In this document: in pieces, positions 21,183-28,833 of the stretch
Numbering within the stretch: the first letter of the stretch is position 1
Layout: the number at the start of each line of letters is the position of its first letter
From: a virus
Reading direction: 5' to 3' (one strand)
DNA: 32,702 nt
IMG/VR virus record: IMGVR_UViG_3300046460_000177
Span: 1-32,702 of that record
Notes under the pieces: model-generated
Databases searched by the model: none
Told to the model about the DNA's origin: nothing
The model's input: the letters and a program-made list of their open reading frames with translations, nothing else
Position numbers and translations under genes: made by a program

Positions 21183-23513
21183 CTAGCGGCGCCGGTCGAA
21201 GGCGTTCCCTGTGGAGCCCCCGCCGTCGATACGGACGATCTTCCGGAACAGCTTCTTCAGGTCCTCGTCCGCGCCGCGCACGTCGACGACGACGCGGGTG
21301 ACACCACCGCCCGCGGCCGCGCCGAGGACCGGCGCCATGCCAGCCGTGAGCGGGGCAGGGTGGACGGACTGCGGGGCCACGCCCGGGAGGCTGTCGAGGA
21401 CGGCCTGAAGGGCGGGAATCTGGGCAACGATGCCGGTCCGGAATCCGTCGACCAGGGCCTCGCCGGAGTACGACGTGTAGCCGCGCCCGGAGAACGGCCC
21501 CTCCTTGGCCGGCGAGAACGGGAAGAAGTCGCGGGCCGCGGAGACCACGCTGCTGGCCGCGTCCCGCACGCTCCCGATCCGCGCCTTGATGCCGTTGATG
21601 AACCCGGAGATCAGAGCGGATCCCGAGTTGTAGAGCAGGTGGCCGAGGTTGCCGAGCGCTGAGGTGATCCTGCCGGGCAGGCCTCTCACCCAGTTGACCA
21701 TCTCGGTGGCCTTGTTCACCGTGGCCGTCTTGATGCTGGACCAGTGCTTGATGATCAGGCCCAAGAGGGTCCAGTTGAGGAAGGCGTTGTACAGCTTCCC
21801 CGGGATTCCCTTCACCCAGTTGGTGATGGCGTTCCACCAGGACACGGCGGTGGCCTTGATGCTGGACCAGTGGCTGATCAGCAGGCCGATCAGGGTGAAG
21901 TTCATGAAGGCGCTGATCATCATGTCCTTCGCCCAGATCAGCTTGCCTACGATCCAGTTCCAGGCGGCCAGGGTCCAGGCCTTGATCTGGTCCCAGTACA
22001 CGATGATCAGCGTGACCAGGCCGGCCACGGCCAGGATGATCCAGCCGATCGGGCCCATGGCGATCAGCCACTGTGCGGCCATGACCGCGGCCCAGGCGAC
22101 CGCGCGCGCGGCCATGAGCGTGAACTGCACGGCCGCCGTCACGCCGGCCCGGAGGACGGCCAGGATCCACGTTCCGATGGACACCAGCGCCGACCCGGTC
22201 CAGGCGGCTGCGGTCGTCACGGCGGAAGCCACGGCCCCGGCAGCGATGCGCGCATAGGCGGCCAGGCCCATGACGTTCATCCGAACCCAGGTCGCCATGA
22301 CGCCCCATGCGGAAGAACTGATGATGGCGTTGGCCCCGGCGACCACGGAAGAGACGGCCGCGTAGGTCGTCATGGCGGCCTTCACCACGAGGACCGTGCC
22401 GGCAAGCCCGGCGAGGGTGTAGGCCAGCGGCTCGAACACGGCCTGGTTGTCCATGGCGAAAGCGACGAACCCGCCGGTGATCTCGGTGAGCTGGCTCATG
22501 GCCTTGCGGTGGAACGTCTCCAGCGCTGTCCCCGCGTTGTTGTTGAGGGCGTCGCCGCTGCGCTTGGCCGCGCCGCTGAAGTCGTCCATCGACCCGGACG
22601 CGCCCTTCAGGCCAGCGAGGAAGCCGGGGATGTCCTGGACGTTCATGTCCTCGAGCGGCGTGCCGAACAGGCTGATGGCGGCGTTGGCCTGGGTCGCGGG
22701 GTCCTTGATGCCGAGCAGGCCGTCGATGATCTGCTGGGTGGCGCCCTGGGCTGTCGATCCGCCGGCCAAGATCTTGTTCGCCATGGTCTGGGCATCCAGG
22801 CCGATGGAGTCGTAGGCGGCCACCGACTTCGCGGACATGTCCGTCGACAGGACCGTGAACTCTTTGACGGCGTCGCCCGCCTTGTCGATGCCGATCGCGC
22901 CCTTCGAGGATGCGTCGACCAGCAGCGCGAACGCCTGCTCGCCGGAGTAGCCGAGGGTGCGGAAGAAGCTGGAGTACTCATCCGAGGCGTCGAGGACGTC
23001 CTCGCGCAGTGAGGCCGGCACCCGCTGCGACGCGGCCGTGATCAGGTCGAACGCCTGGCTCGCGTCGGTGGCGAGGCCCGAGTTGATGAGCGTGCCCACG
23101 CTCTGCACCGCCCGGTCGACCTCGATGTCGAAGGTCGACGCGAAGTTCAGGGCGCTCTCGGTTGCGCCTTCCAGGGCGGCGCTCGACGCGGTGGACATGC
23201 CGTCGATGGACGACATGACCGCGCCGACGGCGGTGTTGACCTCCTCCATCGACTGGCCGTAGGCGTTGGCGTACAGGTCACCGGCCACGCTGCCGATGCG
23301 GGCGGACTCCTCCTCGGTGAGTCCCAGCTGCGCGGCCAGCTTGCTGTTCGCCTGGTCGATGCTGATGCTCTGCACCAGGCTCGCCCCGAGGGAGACGCCG
23401 GCCATGGCGCCGATCCCGGTGGCCACCTGGTCGAACCGCTCGCGCGCCGAGGACAGGCCCTGCTCGGTGTTGTCCCGTGCGACGAGGTTGAACACCAGCG
23501 ACGTATCGCTCAC
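21183..23513 (-). CDS. Tail tape measure protein
   Basis: This 776-residue protein begins with the conserved pattern SLVFNLVARDNTEQGL, followed by a long helical part (about 30-330) with the TMP-like GIDKAGDAVKEFTVLSTDMS. Hydrophobic segments (about 370-500) and tandem units with TLIGLLISHWSSIK and TLLGLIIKHWSSIK (around 540-600) follow, then a C-terminal domain rich in Gly/Pro. It sets tail length; at about 1.5 angstroms per residue it would give roughly 115 nm. The GTG start has AAGGGGG six bases upstream, lying in the 3' arm of the hairpin at 23516-23541. It follows the tail assembly chaperone genes as in most siphophages. Confidence 0.95.
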   Translation of the reverse strand: MSDTSLVFNLVARDNTEQGLSSARERFDQVATGIGAMAGVSLGASLVQSISIDQANSKLAAQLGLTEEESARIGSVAGDLYANAYGQSMEEVNTAVGAVMSSIDGMSTASSAALEGATESALNFASTFDIEVDRAVQSVGTLINSGLATDASQAFDLITAASQRVPASLREDVLDASDEYSSFFRTLGYSGEQAFALLVDASSKGAIGIDKAGDAVKEFTVLSTDMSAKSVAAYDSIGLDAQTMANKILAGGSTAQGATQQIIDGLLGIKDPATQANAAISLFGTPLEDMNVQDIPGFLAGLKGASGSMDDFSGAAKRSGDALNNNAGTALETFHRKAMSQLTEITGGFVAFAMDNQAVFEPLAYTLAGLAGTVLVVKAAMTTYAAVSSVVAGANAIISSSAWGVMATWVRMNVMGLAAYARIAAGAVASAVTTAAAWTGSALVSIGTWILAVLRAGVTAAVQFTLMAARAVAWAAVMAAQWLIAMGPIGWIILAVAGLVTLIIVYWDQIKAWTLAAWNWIVGKLIWAKDMMISAFMNFTLIGLLISHWSSIKATAVSWWNAITNWVKGIPGKLYNAFLNWTLLGLIIKHWSSIKTATVNKATEMVNWVRGLPGRITSALGNLGHLLYNSGSALISGFINGIKARIGSVRDAASSVVSAARDFFPFSPAKEGPFSGRGYTSYSGEALVDGFRTGIVAQIPALQAVLDSLPGVAPQSVHPAPLTAGMAPVLGAAAGGGVTRVVVDVRGADEDLKKLFRKIVRIDGGGSTGNAFDRRR

Positions 23514-23515
23514 TG

Positions 23516-23541
23516 GACGCCCCCTTGGTCAAGGGGGCGTC
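23516..23541 (-). promoter_or_regulatory. Hairpin between chaperone stop and tape measure start
   Basis: GACGCCCCCTTG and its complement CAAGGGGGCGTC form a perfect 12-base inverted repeat around two bases. The 5' arm (on the minus strand) includes the last two bases of the chaperone stop codon. The 3' arm contains AAGGGGG, the only plausible ribosome binding site for the tape measure GTG at 23513. The hairpin could therefore hide that site until a ribosome finishing the chaperone opens it. A transcription terminator is the alternative, but it would cut off the essential tape measure gene. Confidence 0.7.
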
Positions 23542-24102
23542 AGCGGCCCCTCTTCAGTTGTTCGTGCGCCTTGGTCTGGGCTTCCTCGTAGGCGTCCAGC
23601 CAGCCGAGATAGGCGTCCGTCTCCTCGACGGTGAAGGTGTCCCAGTCGCGGGCCTTGATCCCGAGCAGGCGCGCGGCGTCGCCCAGCCGCTTCAGACGGC
23701 GACTGGCGGCTGGGCTTTTCCCTCTTCCGCCGGGTCCTCGAATGCCTCGGCGATCTGCTCGTCGATGCGGGCCAGGATCATGGCGCGCTGGTCTGCCGGG
23801 GCGCCGTCGGCGGCCGCCTCGCGCAGCTGCTCCAGCTCGCCCTTGGAGTACGCCAGCTCCAGCTCGTCCCAGGCGAAGTCGACGTCGTCGAACTTCAGCG
23901 GCGGGTTGGTCCGCTTGAGGTACGTGTAGAGCAGGGCGCGCCTGCACAGGCTGCTGCCCTCCACGACCTTCTTGGTGAAGTCTGACCAGGTGGAGCCGGT
24001 GAGGCGCTCGATGTTCTCTCGTTCCGCGCTCATCAGCTTGCGCGGGTTGTAGGGCCAGCGCTGCGGGTCCTCGCTGCCCTCGGGCTTGTAGACCAGGTAC
24101 AC
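23540..24102 (-). CDS. Tail assembly chaperone, frameshifted long form (GT-type)
   Basis: The upstream frame (24102 to 23716) continues after a -1 shift at GGGAAAA (23716-23722) into a second frame ending at 23540. The joined product is about 187 residues: 129 from the first frame, then SPAASRRLKRLGDAARLLG and 39 more. The extension (RDWDTFTVEETDAYLGW, then KAHEQLKRGR) is helical. This G/GT arrangement is conserved in long-tailed phages, where the fusion binds tube and tape measure subunits during tail assembly and is absent from the mature tail. The downstream frame lacks a start of its own with a binding site. Confidence 0.88.
23692..24102 (-). CDS. Tail assembly chaperone, short form (G-type)
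   Basis: Without frameshifting, this 136-residue protein is made. It starts at GTG 24102 (GAGGAGACAGAC upstream) as MYLVYKPEGSEDP, is mainly helical (NPRKLMSAERENIERLTG, DVDFAWDELELAYSKGELEQ, ARIDEQIAEAFED) and ends KAQPPVAV. Size, helix content and place between tube and tape measure genes match the G protein of the pair. It is needed in excess over the frameshifted form for tail assembly. Confidence 0.88.
   Translation of the reverse strand: MYLVYKPEGSEDPQRWPYNPRKLMSAERENIERLTGSTWSDFTKKVVEGSSLCRRALLYTYLKRTNPPLKFDDVDFAWDELELAYSKGELEQLREAAADGAPADQRAMILARIDEQIAEAFEDPAEEGKAQPPVAV
23716..23722 (-). other. -1 programmed frameshift site GGGAAAA
   Basis: On the minus strand the heptamer reads G GGA AAA in the starting frame, exactly the XXXYYYZ form for tandem -1 slippage to GGG AAA. 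The preceding codons (GAA GAG) and following GCC keep both frames open, and the -1 frame runs on to 23540 whereas the zero frame stops at 23692. Confidence 0.9.
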
Positions 24103-24112
24103 GTCTGTCTCC

Positions 24113-24625
24113 TCATCCGGCCCGCGCTGCGAGGCGCCGGGCCATGTTCTCCATGGCCGCCTCGACGGCCTCCTTGTAGACGCCCTCGCGCCCTTCGAAG
24201 GACCGGTCGAACCAGTCGGTCTTGCCGTGCTGCTGCGCCCACACCTCGCGGTTGCCGAACACGGGGTGGCGCCAGCCGCCCGCGCGGTTCATGCGCTTCG
24301 GCGCGTTGGGGAAGTTGCGGACGTTCTTCGTCTTGAAGGCCTTGACCCGGGCGCCGGACCAGCGGCCGCCCAGCTTCACCTCGGGACGGATCTTGCGTGC
24401 GATCGAGGACCGCAGAGCGGGGGCTGTGGGCAGGCCTGCCGAGGACACCGCCATGATCGAGGACTTCGCCTCAGCCGCCCCGGGCTTCAGCGCCTCGCGC
24501 ATGTTCGCGGCGAGTTCCTTGCGCAGCTGCTTGCCGTCCTCCTCCGCGCGGATCGCGCGGGTGAGTGCGGCGAGACCCTGGTGGGTCTCGACGCCCAGGG
24601 AGAACGGCGGGCCCCCGCTGGCCAT
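24113..24625 (-). CDS. HK97 gp10-like head-tail connector or tail completion protein
   Basis: This 170-residue protein has a helical N-terminal half (GLAALTRAIRAEEDGKQLRK, MREALKPGAAEAKSS), a central basic part (VKLGGRWSGARVKAFKTKN), and the conserved-looking GGWRHPVFGNREVWAQQ segment followed by WFDRSFEGREGVYKEAVE. The RHPVFG/W pattern is a hallmark of the HK97 gp10 family, whose members join head and tail. The ATG overlaps the upstream stop as TGATG. In this genome it comes after the tube-like genes, which is a later position than usual. Confidence 0.82.
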   Translation of the reverse strand: MASGGPPFSLGVETHQGLAALTRAIRAEEDGKQLRKELAANMREALKPGAAEAKSSIMAVSSAGLPTAPALRSSIARKIRPEVKLGGRWSGARVKAFKTKNVRNFPNAPKRMNRAGGWRHPVFGNREVWAQQHGKTDWFDRSFEGREGVYKEAVEAAMENMARRLAARAG

Positions 24626-25035
24626 CAGACCGTTGCCCGCGTCACCGCGCCGCTGGTCGGGAAGGAGACACCCACCGTGGCCTCGTCACCGACGGACCCT
24701 TCGATGGGATTCCACCCCTTGATCAGGATCGACCCGGTGTACTTCGGATTGGACGTACCGACCGCGGCCTGGTCGCCGCGCACCTCGAAGGCGACGACCG
24801 TTCCGAGCAGCGGCCACATGATGGAGTCCAGCTGGGATGCGGCGAAGTCCTGGAGGAACTCCACCGACAACTCCGCGGACTTCAGCCCACCGAGGACTTC
24901 CTTCCAGCCGGCGGACGAGTACGTGGTGACGTCCTTGTCCTCGACCTCGACCGACAGTTCGGCCTTCTTCGTGTAGGCGCTCAGAGTGGTTCCGTTGATG
25001 GACAGGTACTGGGCGAGCAGGACCATCTTGGCCAT
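24625..25035 (-). CDS. Tail tube-like protein, second copy
   Basis: This 136-residue protein matches the product of 25105-25842 over its N-terminal half: VELSxExEDKDxTxYxSAGW followed by xxxGGLxSAE. Here the text is KKAELSVEVEDKDVTTYSSAGW. The C-terminal half (FEVRGDQAAVGTSNPKYTG, then EATVGVSFPTSG) is beta-rich and lacks the long insert of the first copy. It is a compact tube-type fold. Start ATG 25035 has an AAGGGGG site; an upstream in-frame ATG at 25059 is less likely. It may be the main tube subunit, with the longer protein as the alternative. Confidence 0.75.
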   Translation of the reverse strand: MAKMVLLAQYLSINGTTLSAYTKKAELSVEVEDKDVTTYSSAGWKEVLGGLKSAELSVEFLQDFAASQLDSIMWPLLGTVVAFEVRGDQAAVGTSNPKYTGSILIKGWNPIEGSVGDEATVGVSFPTSGAVTRATV

Positions 25036-25104
25036 GACGCGGGCCCCCTTCCAGGGCATGCTGACGACCCCGGTGTGGGCCGGGTTGGGAGGTGGTGCAG
25101 GTGG

Positions 25105-25842
25105 CTACCGAATGCCGAGCGTGGCGGCGAACAGGAACGAGGGCGTGGTGCCGGAGACCGTCCAGGCGATCCGCCACCAGGCGTCCGTGATCGCGGTCCC
25201 GTCGGTGCGCAGGGCCTGCCCGCCAGCGGCCGTAGCCGCGGCGAAGGTGAGCCGGGTGGTGGGCGCCGCGAAGGTGTTGTCCGGGGCCGACTCGACGCGG
25301 GCCGTGATGCTCGGGGTGGTGCCGGTCGCGGACAGCACGTGGAGCGCGGCGTACATGCGCTTCCCCGTGATGACGGCTCCCACGTTCAGGCCGGTGCCCG
25401 TGCCGGTGGAGGTGCGGGCGGTACCAGGCGGATGGGCGAACTGACCGCGCACCAGGGGCCAGCTGCTCTTGATGGAGCCGGACCAGGGGGCGACCTCGCC
25501 GACCGCGTCGAACAGCGTGTACGAGGACCGCAGCGCGCTGGTGAAGTACGCCAAGTCACCGACGCTGGCCGAGTTGTTGGCGCTGATGGACCAGGGCCCG
25601 ACGCCTCCCAGCTGGGACCAGCTGGAGTCGTCGACCTTGGTGGGGTCGCCCGCCTCCCACTGCCCCTCTGCGGAGATCTCGGCGGAGCCGAGTCCGCCGA
25701 TGCACTCGTTCCATCCGGCCGATGCGTAGTTGGTGGTGTCCTTGTCCTCGATCTCGGCGGACAGCTCGACCTTGTTGGACTGGCTGGTGAGGTCGACGCC
25801 CAGGGCGAACGTGCGGACGTTGGTCAGGATCGTCTTGCTCAC
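25105..25842 (-). CDS. Major tail tube-like protein, longer copy
   Basis: This 245-residue protein has an N-terminal tail-tube motif region (about 1-60; KVELSAEIEDKDTTNYASAGW, then IGGLGSAEIS), as in actinophage major tail proteins, followed by a Ser/Thr/Ala-rich beta domain (about 100-245; TGKRMYAALHVLSATGTTPS, AWWRIAWTVSGTTP). GTG 25842 overlaps the upstream stop as GTGA. Its paralogue is encoded directly after it. Which of the two forms most of the tube is not clear from sequence; the extra beta domain here could decorate the tube surface. Confidence 0.75.
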   Translation of the reverse strand: MSKTILTNVRTFALGVDLTSQSNKVELSAEIEDKDTTNYASAGWNECIGGLGSAEISAEGQWEAGDPTKVDDSSWSQLGGVGPWSISANNSASVGDLAYFTSALRSSYTLFDAVGEVAPWSGSIKSSWPLVRGQFAHPPGTARTSTGTGTGLNVGAVITGKRMYAALHVLSATGTTPSITARVESAPDNTFAAPTTRLTFAAATAAGGQALRTDGTAITDAWWRIAWTVSGTTPSFLFAATLGIR

Positions 25843-26039
25843 GTCGCCTCGCCCTCCGGTTCGGCCGTCTTGCGGCGGCGGCCGCGCGGCTCCTCGGCGG
25901 TGACCCGTTCAGCGACGCCGGACGCGACCAGGTGCGCGGCCTCAGCGGTCGGCAGCTCGGCGTCCTCGCCCTTGGGCGGCCACGGCTCGCCGTTGCGGGT
26001 GGCGCCCTCGGGCATCTCGACCAGCATGCGGATCTTCAT
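25839..26039 (-). CDS. 66-residue late protein
   Basis: This protein starts MKIRMLVEMPEGATRNGEPW, a pattern frequent in small proteins encoded between neck and tube genes of actinophages, and ends in a highly charged tail (RRRKTAEPEGEAT). It includes AEAAHLVASGVAERV, a short helix-turn stretch. It is coupled to both neighbours (TGATG before, GTGA after). Probably a structural or assembly helper. No function known. Confidence 0.72.
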   Translation of the reverse strand: MKIRMLVEMPEGATRNGEPWPPKGEDAELPTAEAAHLVASGVAERVTAEEPRGRRRKTAEPEGEAT

Positions 26040-26485
26040 CAGCTCCCCTCTCCGATGACCTTGATCATCAGTTCGGCGCCGACGTAGGTCGCGCCGGCGT
26101 GCTCGTACCAGCGGTATCCCTGCACGCGCATCACGTGCAGGTCGTGCGCGAGACCGCCCAGGGCGTACTCCCCGGGCGCACCGCGGGCGGCCTCGATCGC
26201 CTGCTTGAGGGAGGCGGGACCGGAGCCGGACAGCATGGCGTCGAGGATCTGCTGGGCGGCCTTGTCGTCACCCCGCCCGACGAGGACGCGGCTGGTGAAG
26301 ATGAGTTCGTCCAGGCCCCGGGCCATGACCTTGTCGAAGGTCTGCTCGTACTCGGCGACGAAGAAGTGCGGAGCGATGACCGCGTCCGGCACGTAGCCGG
26401 AGCAGGTGAGCTTGGGCAGGCCGGCCGGGAGGACGACCGCGCGGGCCGCATCGGCGAGCGCCTCGCGCACGGCGGAGATCTGCAT
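26039..26485 (-). CDS. Tail terminator or neck-type protein
   Basis: This 148-residue protein has an N-terminal helix (MQISAVREALADAARAV), a beta-rich core with YVPDAVIAPHFFVAEYEQTF, ELIFTSRVLVGRGDDKAAQQI, and a closing VMRVQGYRWYEHAGATYVGAELMIKV. The alternation of a helix and antiparallel strands ending in GAELxIKV is that of tail terminator proteins, which cap the tube and join it to the neck. It sits between the adaptor and tube genes, as expected. GGAG precedes the ATG. Alternative: another neck component. Confidence 0.72.
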   Translation of the reverse strand: MQISAVREALADAARAVVLPAGLPKLTCSGYVPDAVIAPHFFVAEYEQTFDKVMARGLDELIFTSRVLVGRGDDKAAQQILDAMLSGSGPASLKQAIEAARGAPGEYALGGLAHDLHVMRVQGYRWYEHAGATYVGAELMIKVIGEGS

Positions 26486-26495
26486 GGGCCGCTCC

Positions 26496-27089
26496 TCAGA
26501 ATCCCGGGATGATGTACGGCTCGATCAGGTTCCAGACGTCCGGGTCCCGGCGGCTGAGGTTGCGCACGCCCCACTCGGCCGAGCCGATGATCCCCTCGGG
26601 GCTGTCCTTCCGCTTGTACAGGCGCGACGCCAGGATCAGCGCGGCCTCGTGAATGTCGTCCGGTACGGCTGGCCAGCCGAACCGTGCGGTTACCCGGAGG
26701 CGCGTTGTGACGGTGCCCCAGGTACCGAGCACTCGCAGCAGACCGGTGATCGGCTTGCCCTCGGTGAGGGCGTTGTCCGGGCTTGTCTCGTAGTCCGTGA
26801 CGGCAGACCACGACGAGCCGGAGCCGGTCTCTACGACGAGGCCGGTCTCGCTGCCGATGTCGTCGACCAGGAACAGGTCGCCGTCGGACTCGCAGACGAT
26901 GCGACCGCGCGGGTTGAACGTCCGTGCCACCGGGGCGGGGTCGAGCCAGAACCGGCGGCCGGTCGTCTTGTCGATGCTGCGCGACGCGGACGCCCGGGCC
27001 CGGTTCAGGTCCCCGTCCCGGGAGTCGTCGTCCGGCTCGATACCGAACTGGCTCTTCAGCTCTTCCAGGGTGACGTACTCGTTGGCCAC
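26496..27089 (-). CDS. Head-tail adaptor (HK97 gp6-like)
   Basis: This 197-residue protein begins VANEYVTLEELKSQFGI, continues DLNRARASASRSIDKTTGRRF, and ends with helical IHEAALILASRLYKRKDSPEG followed by DPDVWNLIEPY. The opening LEELKxxF, the SASxxIDxxTGRxF helix and the late AALxLASRLYKRxDSPEG pattern are characteristic of the gp6-like adaptor family that forms a ring under the portal. GTG 27089 lies one base beyond the upstream stop. The gene follows the capsid gene and a 72-residue protein gene, the standard place. Confidence 0.85.
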   Translation of the reverse strand: MANEYVTLEELKSQFGIEPDDDSRDGDLNRARASASRSIDKTTGRRFWLDPAPVARTFNPRGRIVCESDGDLFLVDDIGSETGLVVETGSGSSWSAVTDYETSPDNALTEGKPITGLLRVLGTWGTVTTRLRVTARFGWPAVPDDIHEAALILASRLYKRKDSPEGIIGSAEWGVRNLSRRDPDVWNLIEPYIIPGF

Positions 27090-27090
27090 G

Positions 27091-27309
27091 TCACGCCTGC
27101 TCGGGTCCCCGAGCGCGGCGGCCCTTCGGCGGCGTGGAGCGGGACGACGGAGCCCCGTCCTTCTCCGCGGCCGGCGGCTCGGCGCCGCGCAGGCGCAGCT
27201 GCTCGTCGACCTGGGCGACCCGGTCGTCCATGCCGCGGCCGACGTAGCCCGCACGCTCGCGCAGTAGGGCGGCGACCATCGGGTCCTCGGTCTGGGGGGT
27301 GTCGCTCAT
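27091..27309 (-). CDS. 72-residue late protein
   Basis: The product begins MSDTPQTEDPMVAALLRERA, contains GRGMDDRVAQVDEQLRLRGA and ends in a disordered basic tail. The DRVAQVDEQLRLRGAE pattern recurs in small proteins encoded between capsid and adaptor genes of actinophages. AGGAG precedes the ATG, and the stop is one base from the adaptor start. It may be a helper for capsid-neck assembly. No function assigned. Confidence 0.78.
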   Translation of the reverse strand: MSDTPQTEDPMVAALLRERAGYVGRGMDDRVAQVDEQLRLRGAEPPAAEKDGAPSSRSTPPKGRRARGPEQA

Positions 27310-27338
27310 GGCGGTACTCCTGGGGTGATTGGGCGTGG

Positions 27339-27380
27339 CCGCCGGGCCCGCCCCGGATGAGGTGAGGGCGGGCCCGGCGG
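27339..27380 (-). terminator. Strong hairpin after the major capsid gene
   Basis: A perfect 15-base inverted repeat, CCGCCGGGCCCGCCC (27339-27353) with its complement (27366-27380), has a 12-base loop. It begins eight bases after the capsid stop. It may reduce transcription into the tail genes, helping capsid protein to be made in excess, and is too strong to be chance. Confidence 0.78.
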
Positions 27381-27388
27381 AGTCGGGA

Positions 27389-28780
27389 TCAGACGCCGGT
27401 GAACGTGGGCGTCACCAGGCCGGTGCCCGCGATCTTGCGGGCCTGGGCGTACCGGGCGTGCGTGTACGCGAAGTAGCCGTACACGACCAGGAGCACGCCG
27501 AGGCTGGCCGCCTTCGTCTGCTCCGCCCGGATGAACATCGGGGCGGACGGGTCCTCCCACAGGTGGCACTCGGTGCGGTCCACGAGGTAGATCTCGTCCT
27601 CGTTGGTGCCCGCGCCGAGGTTGGTCGCGATGTTGTTGTCGACGACGACCGGCGTGCCGTTGGGCAGGACGCCGCGGATGCCGCGGCCGTAGGCCTCGGC
27701 GTAGTTCGTGCCCAGGGTCTGGGTGACGATGCCGGGCTGGGTGATGAGCGGCCACGTGGCGCCCATCGCGTTCTGCATCCAGTACCAGCGCCGCGAGTGC
27801 ATGACGGCCAGGTTGTCGCCCGAGGCCATGTCGAGCATGGCGGACTCGATGCCGGCCAGCCCTTCGAGAACCTTCGGGTACAGCTCGGCCGCGGTCGGCG
27901 TGCCGTCGGTGTAGGCGACGGTGGTGGCCACGTTGGTCAGGCCGTTGGTCGCCTGGTTCAGGATCGTGTTGTCCAGGCGGGTCGCGTACCGGCGGAACAG
28001 GTCGTCGAGGACGACGGCCTCCACACCGGCGCCGCGCTCGATCGCCTGCCGGGAGAGCGTCTGCTGCCCGGCGTTCGTCTGCACGTTGAACGTCAGGAGC
28101 GTGTCGTCGATGTCCTGCTCGGTGACGGCCGAGTTCTCCGACGCCTGGAGCCCGGTGTCGGTGGACGTGGTGATCCGGGACAGGTTGACGGTCATGCCCG
28201 TCGGGGGCAGGTCGTGCCGTGTACAGGCGTCCGCGAACGGGCGCTTGGCGGCCGCAGCCGGGGCGTACATGTCGGTCAGGTACTGCGGCACGACGAGGCC
28301 GGTGAACGCGGCGGTGCCGGCCGCGCGCACCAGCTGGTCGCCGCGCTCGACGCGCTCTTCCTGCATGTGCCGGGCGAGGCGGGCCTGGGCGTCGTAGTCG
28401 CCCATGAACGCGGCCGCCACGTCGCGCTCGAACATCGCGCCGCGCCGGTCCTCGTCGGGCCGGTACGTCCGCTCGTCCTGCCCGACCCGGTGCACGCGGT
28501 CGTAGGCCGGGGCCCGGTTCGCGGCCGGGACGGTGCGGGCCTGGAGCGTTGCGAGTTCGTCCTCGCGGACCTGCTCCGCCTCGAGGCCGGCGAGCGCCTC
28601 CTGGCGGCGGGTGACCTCGGCGTCCGCGGTGTCGCGCAGGGCGACCTGCGCGGTGACCGCGTCCTCGGTCAGGTTCTCGTCGGAGCGCAGCGCCATCAGC
28701 GCGTCCTGCTCCCTCTGTCGGGTGGCGATCGCCGTGTCCAGCGCGGTGCGCGCCTGGGCGATCAGCTCGGCGAGAGTCAT
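27389..28780 (-). CDS. Major capsid protein with N-terminal scaffold-like segment
   Basis: This 463-residue protein is HK97-like. The first ~105 residues (MTLAELIAQARTALDTAIAT, REDELATLQAR) form a charged helical segment like the delta domain that acts as internal scaffold and is removed by the prohead protease. The body has SGDNLAVMHSRRWYWMQNAM, GTNYAEAYGRGIRGVLPNG and PVVVDNNIATNLGAG, typical of the fold. ATG 28780 follows GAGAGAGGACC; a frame extending to 28846 overlaps a hairpin and is not used. The gene is preceded by the protease gene and followed by a strong hairpin. Confidence 0.93.
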   Translation of the reverse strand: MTLAELIAQARTALDTAIATRQREQDALMALRSDENLTEDAVTAQVALRDTADAEVTRRQEALAGLEAEQVREDELATLQARTVPAANRAPAYDRVHRVGQDERTYRPDEDRRGAMFERDVAAAFMGDYDAQARLARHMQEERVERGDQLVRAAGTAAFTGLVVPQYLTDMYAPAAAAKRPFADACTRHDLPPTGMTVNLSRITTSTDTGLQASENSAVTEQDIDDTLLTFNVQTNAGQQTLSRQAIERGAGVEAVVLDDLFRRYATRLDNTILNQATNGLTNVATTVAYTDGTPTAAELYPKVLEGLAGIESAMLDMASGDNLAVMHSRRWYWMQNAMGATWPLITQPGIVTQTLGTNYAEAYGRGIRGVLPNGTPVVVDNNIATNLGAGTNEDEIYLVDRTECHLWEDPSAPMFIRAEQTKAASLGVLLVVYGYFAYTHARYAQARKIAGTGLVTPTFTGV

Positions 28781-28833
28781 CTCGTCGGTCCTCTCTCTCG
28801 TGATTTCCAGGGCGCCCAGGTCCAGACAGACGG

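Noticed and set aside
23516-23541. Simple transcription terminator before the tape measure gene
   Set aside because: The hairpin is strong, but a terminator there would remove the tape measure and tail-tip genes from the late transcript. Overlap with the stop codon and binding site favours a translational role. Kept as an alternative only.
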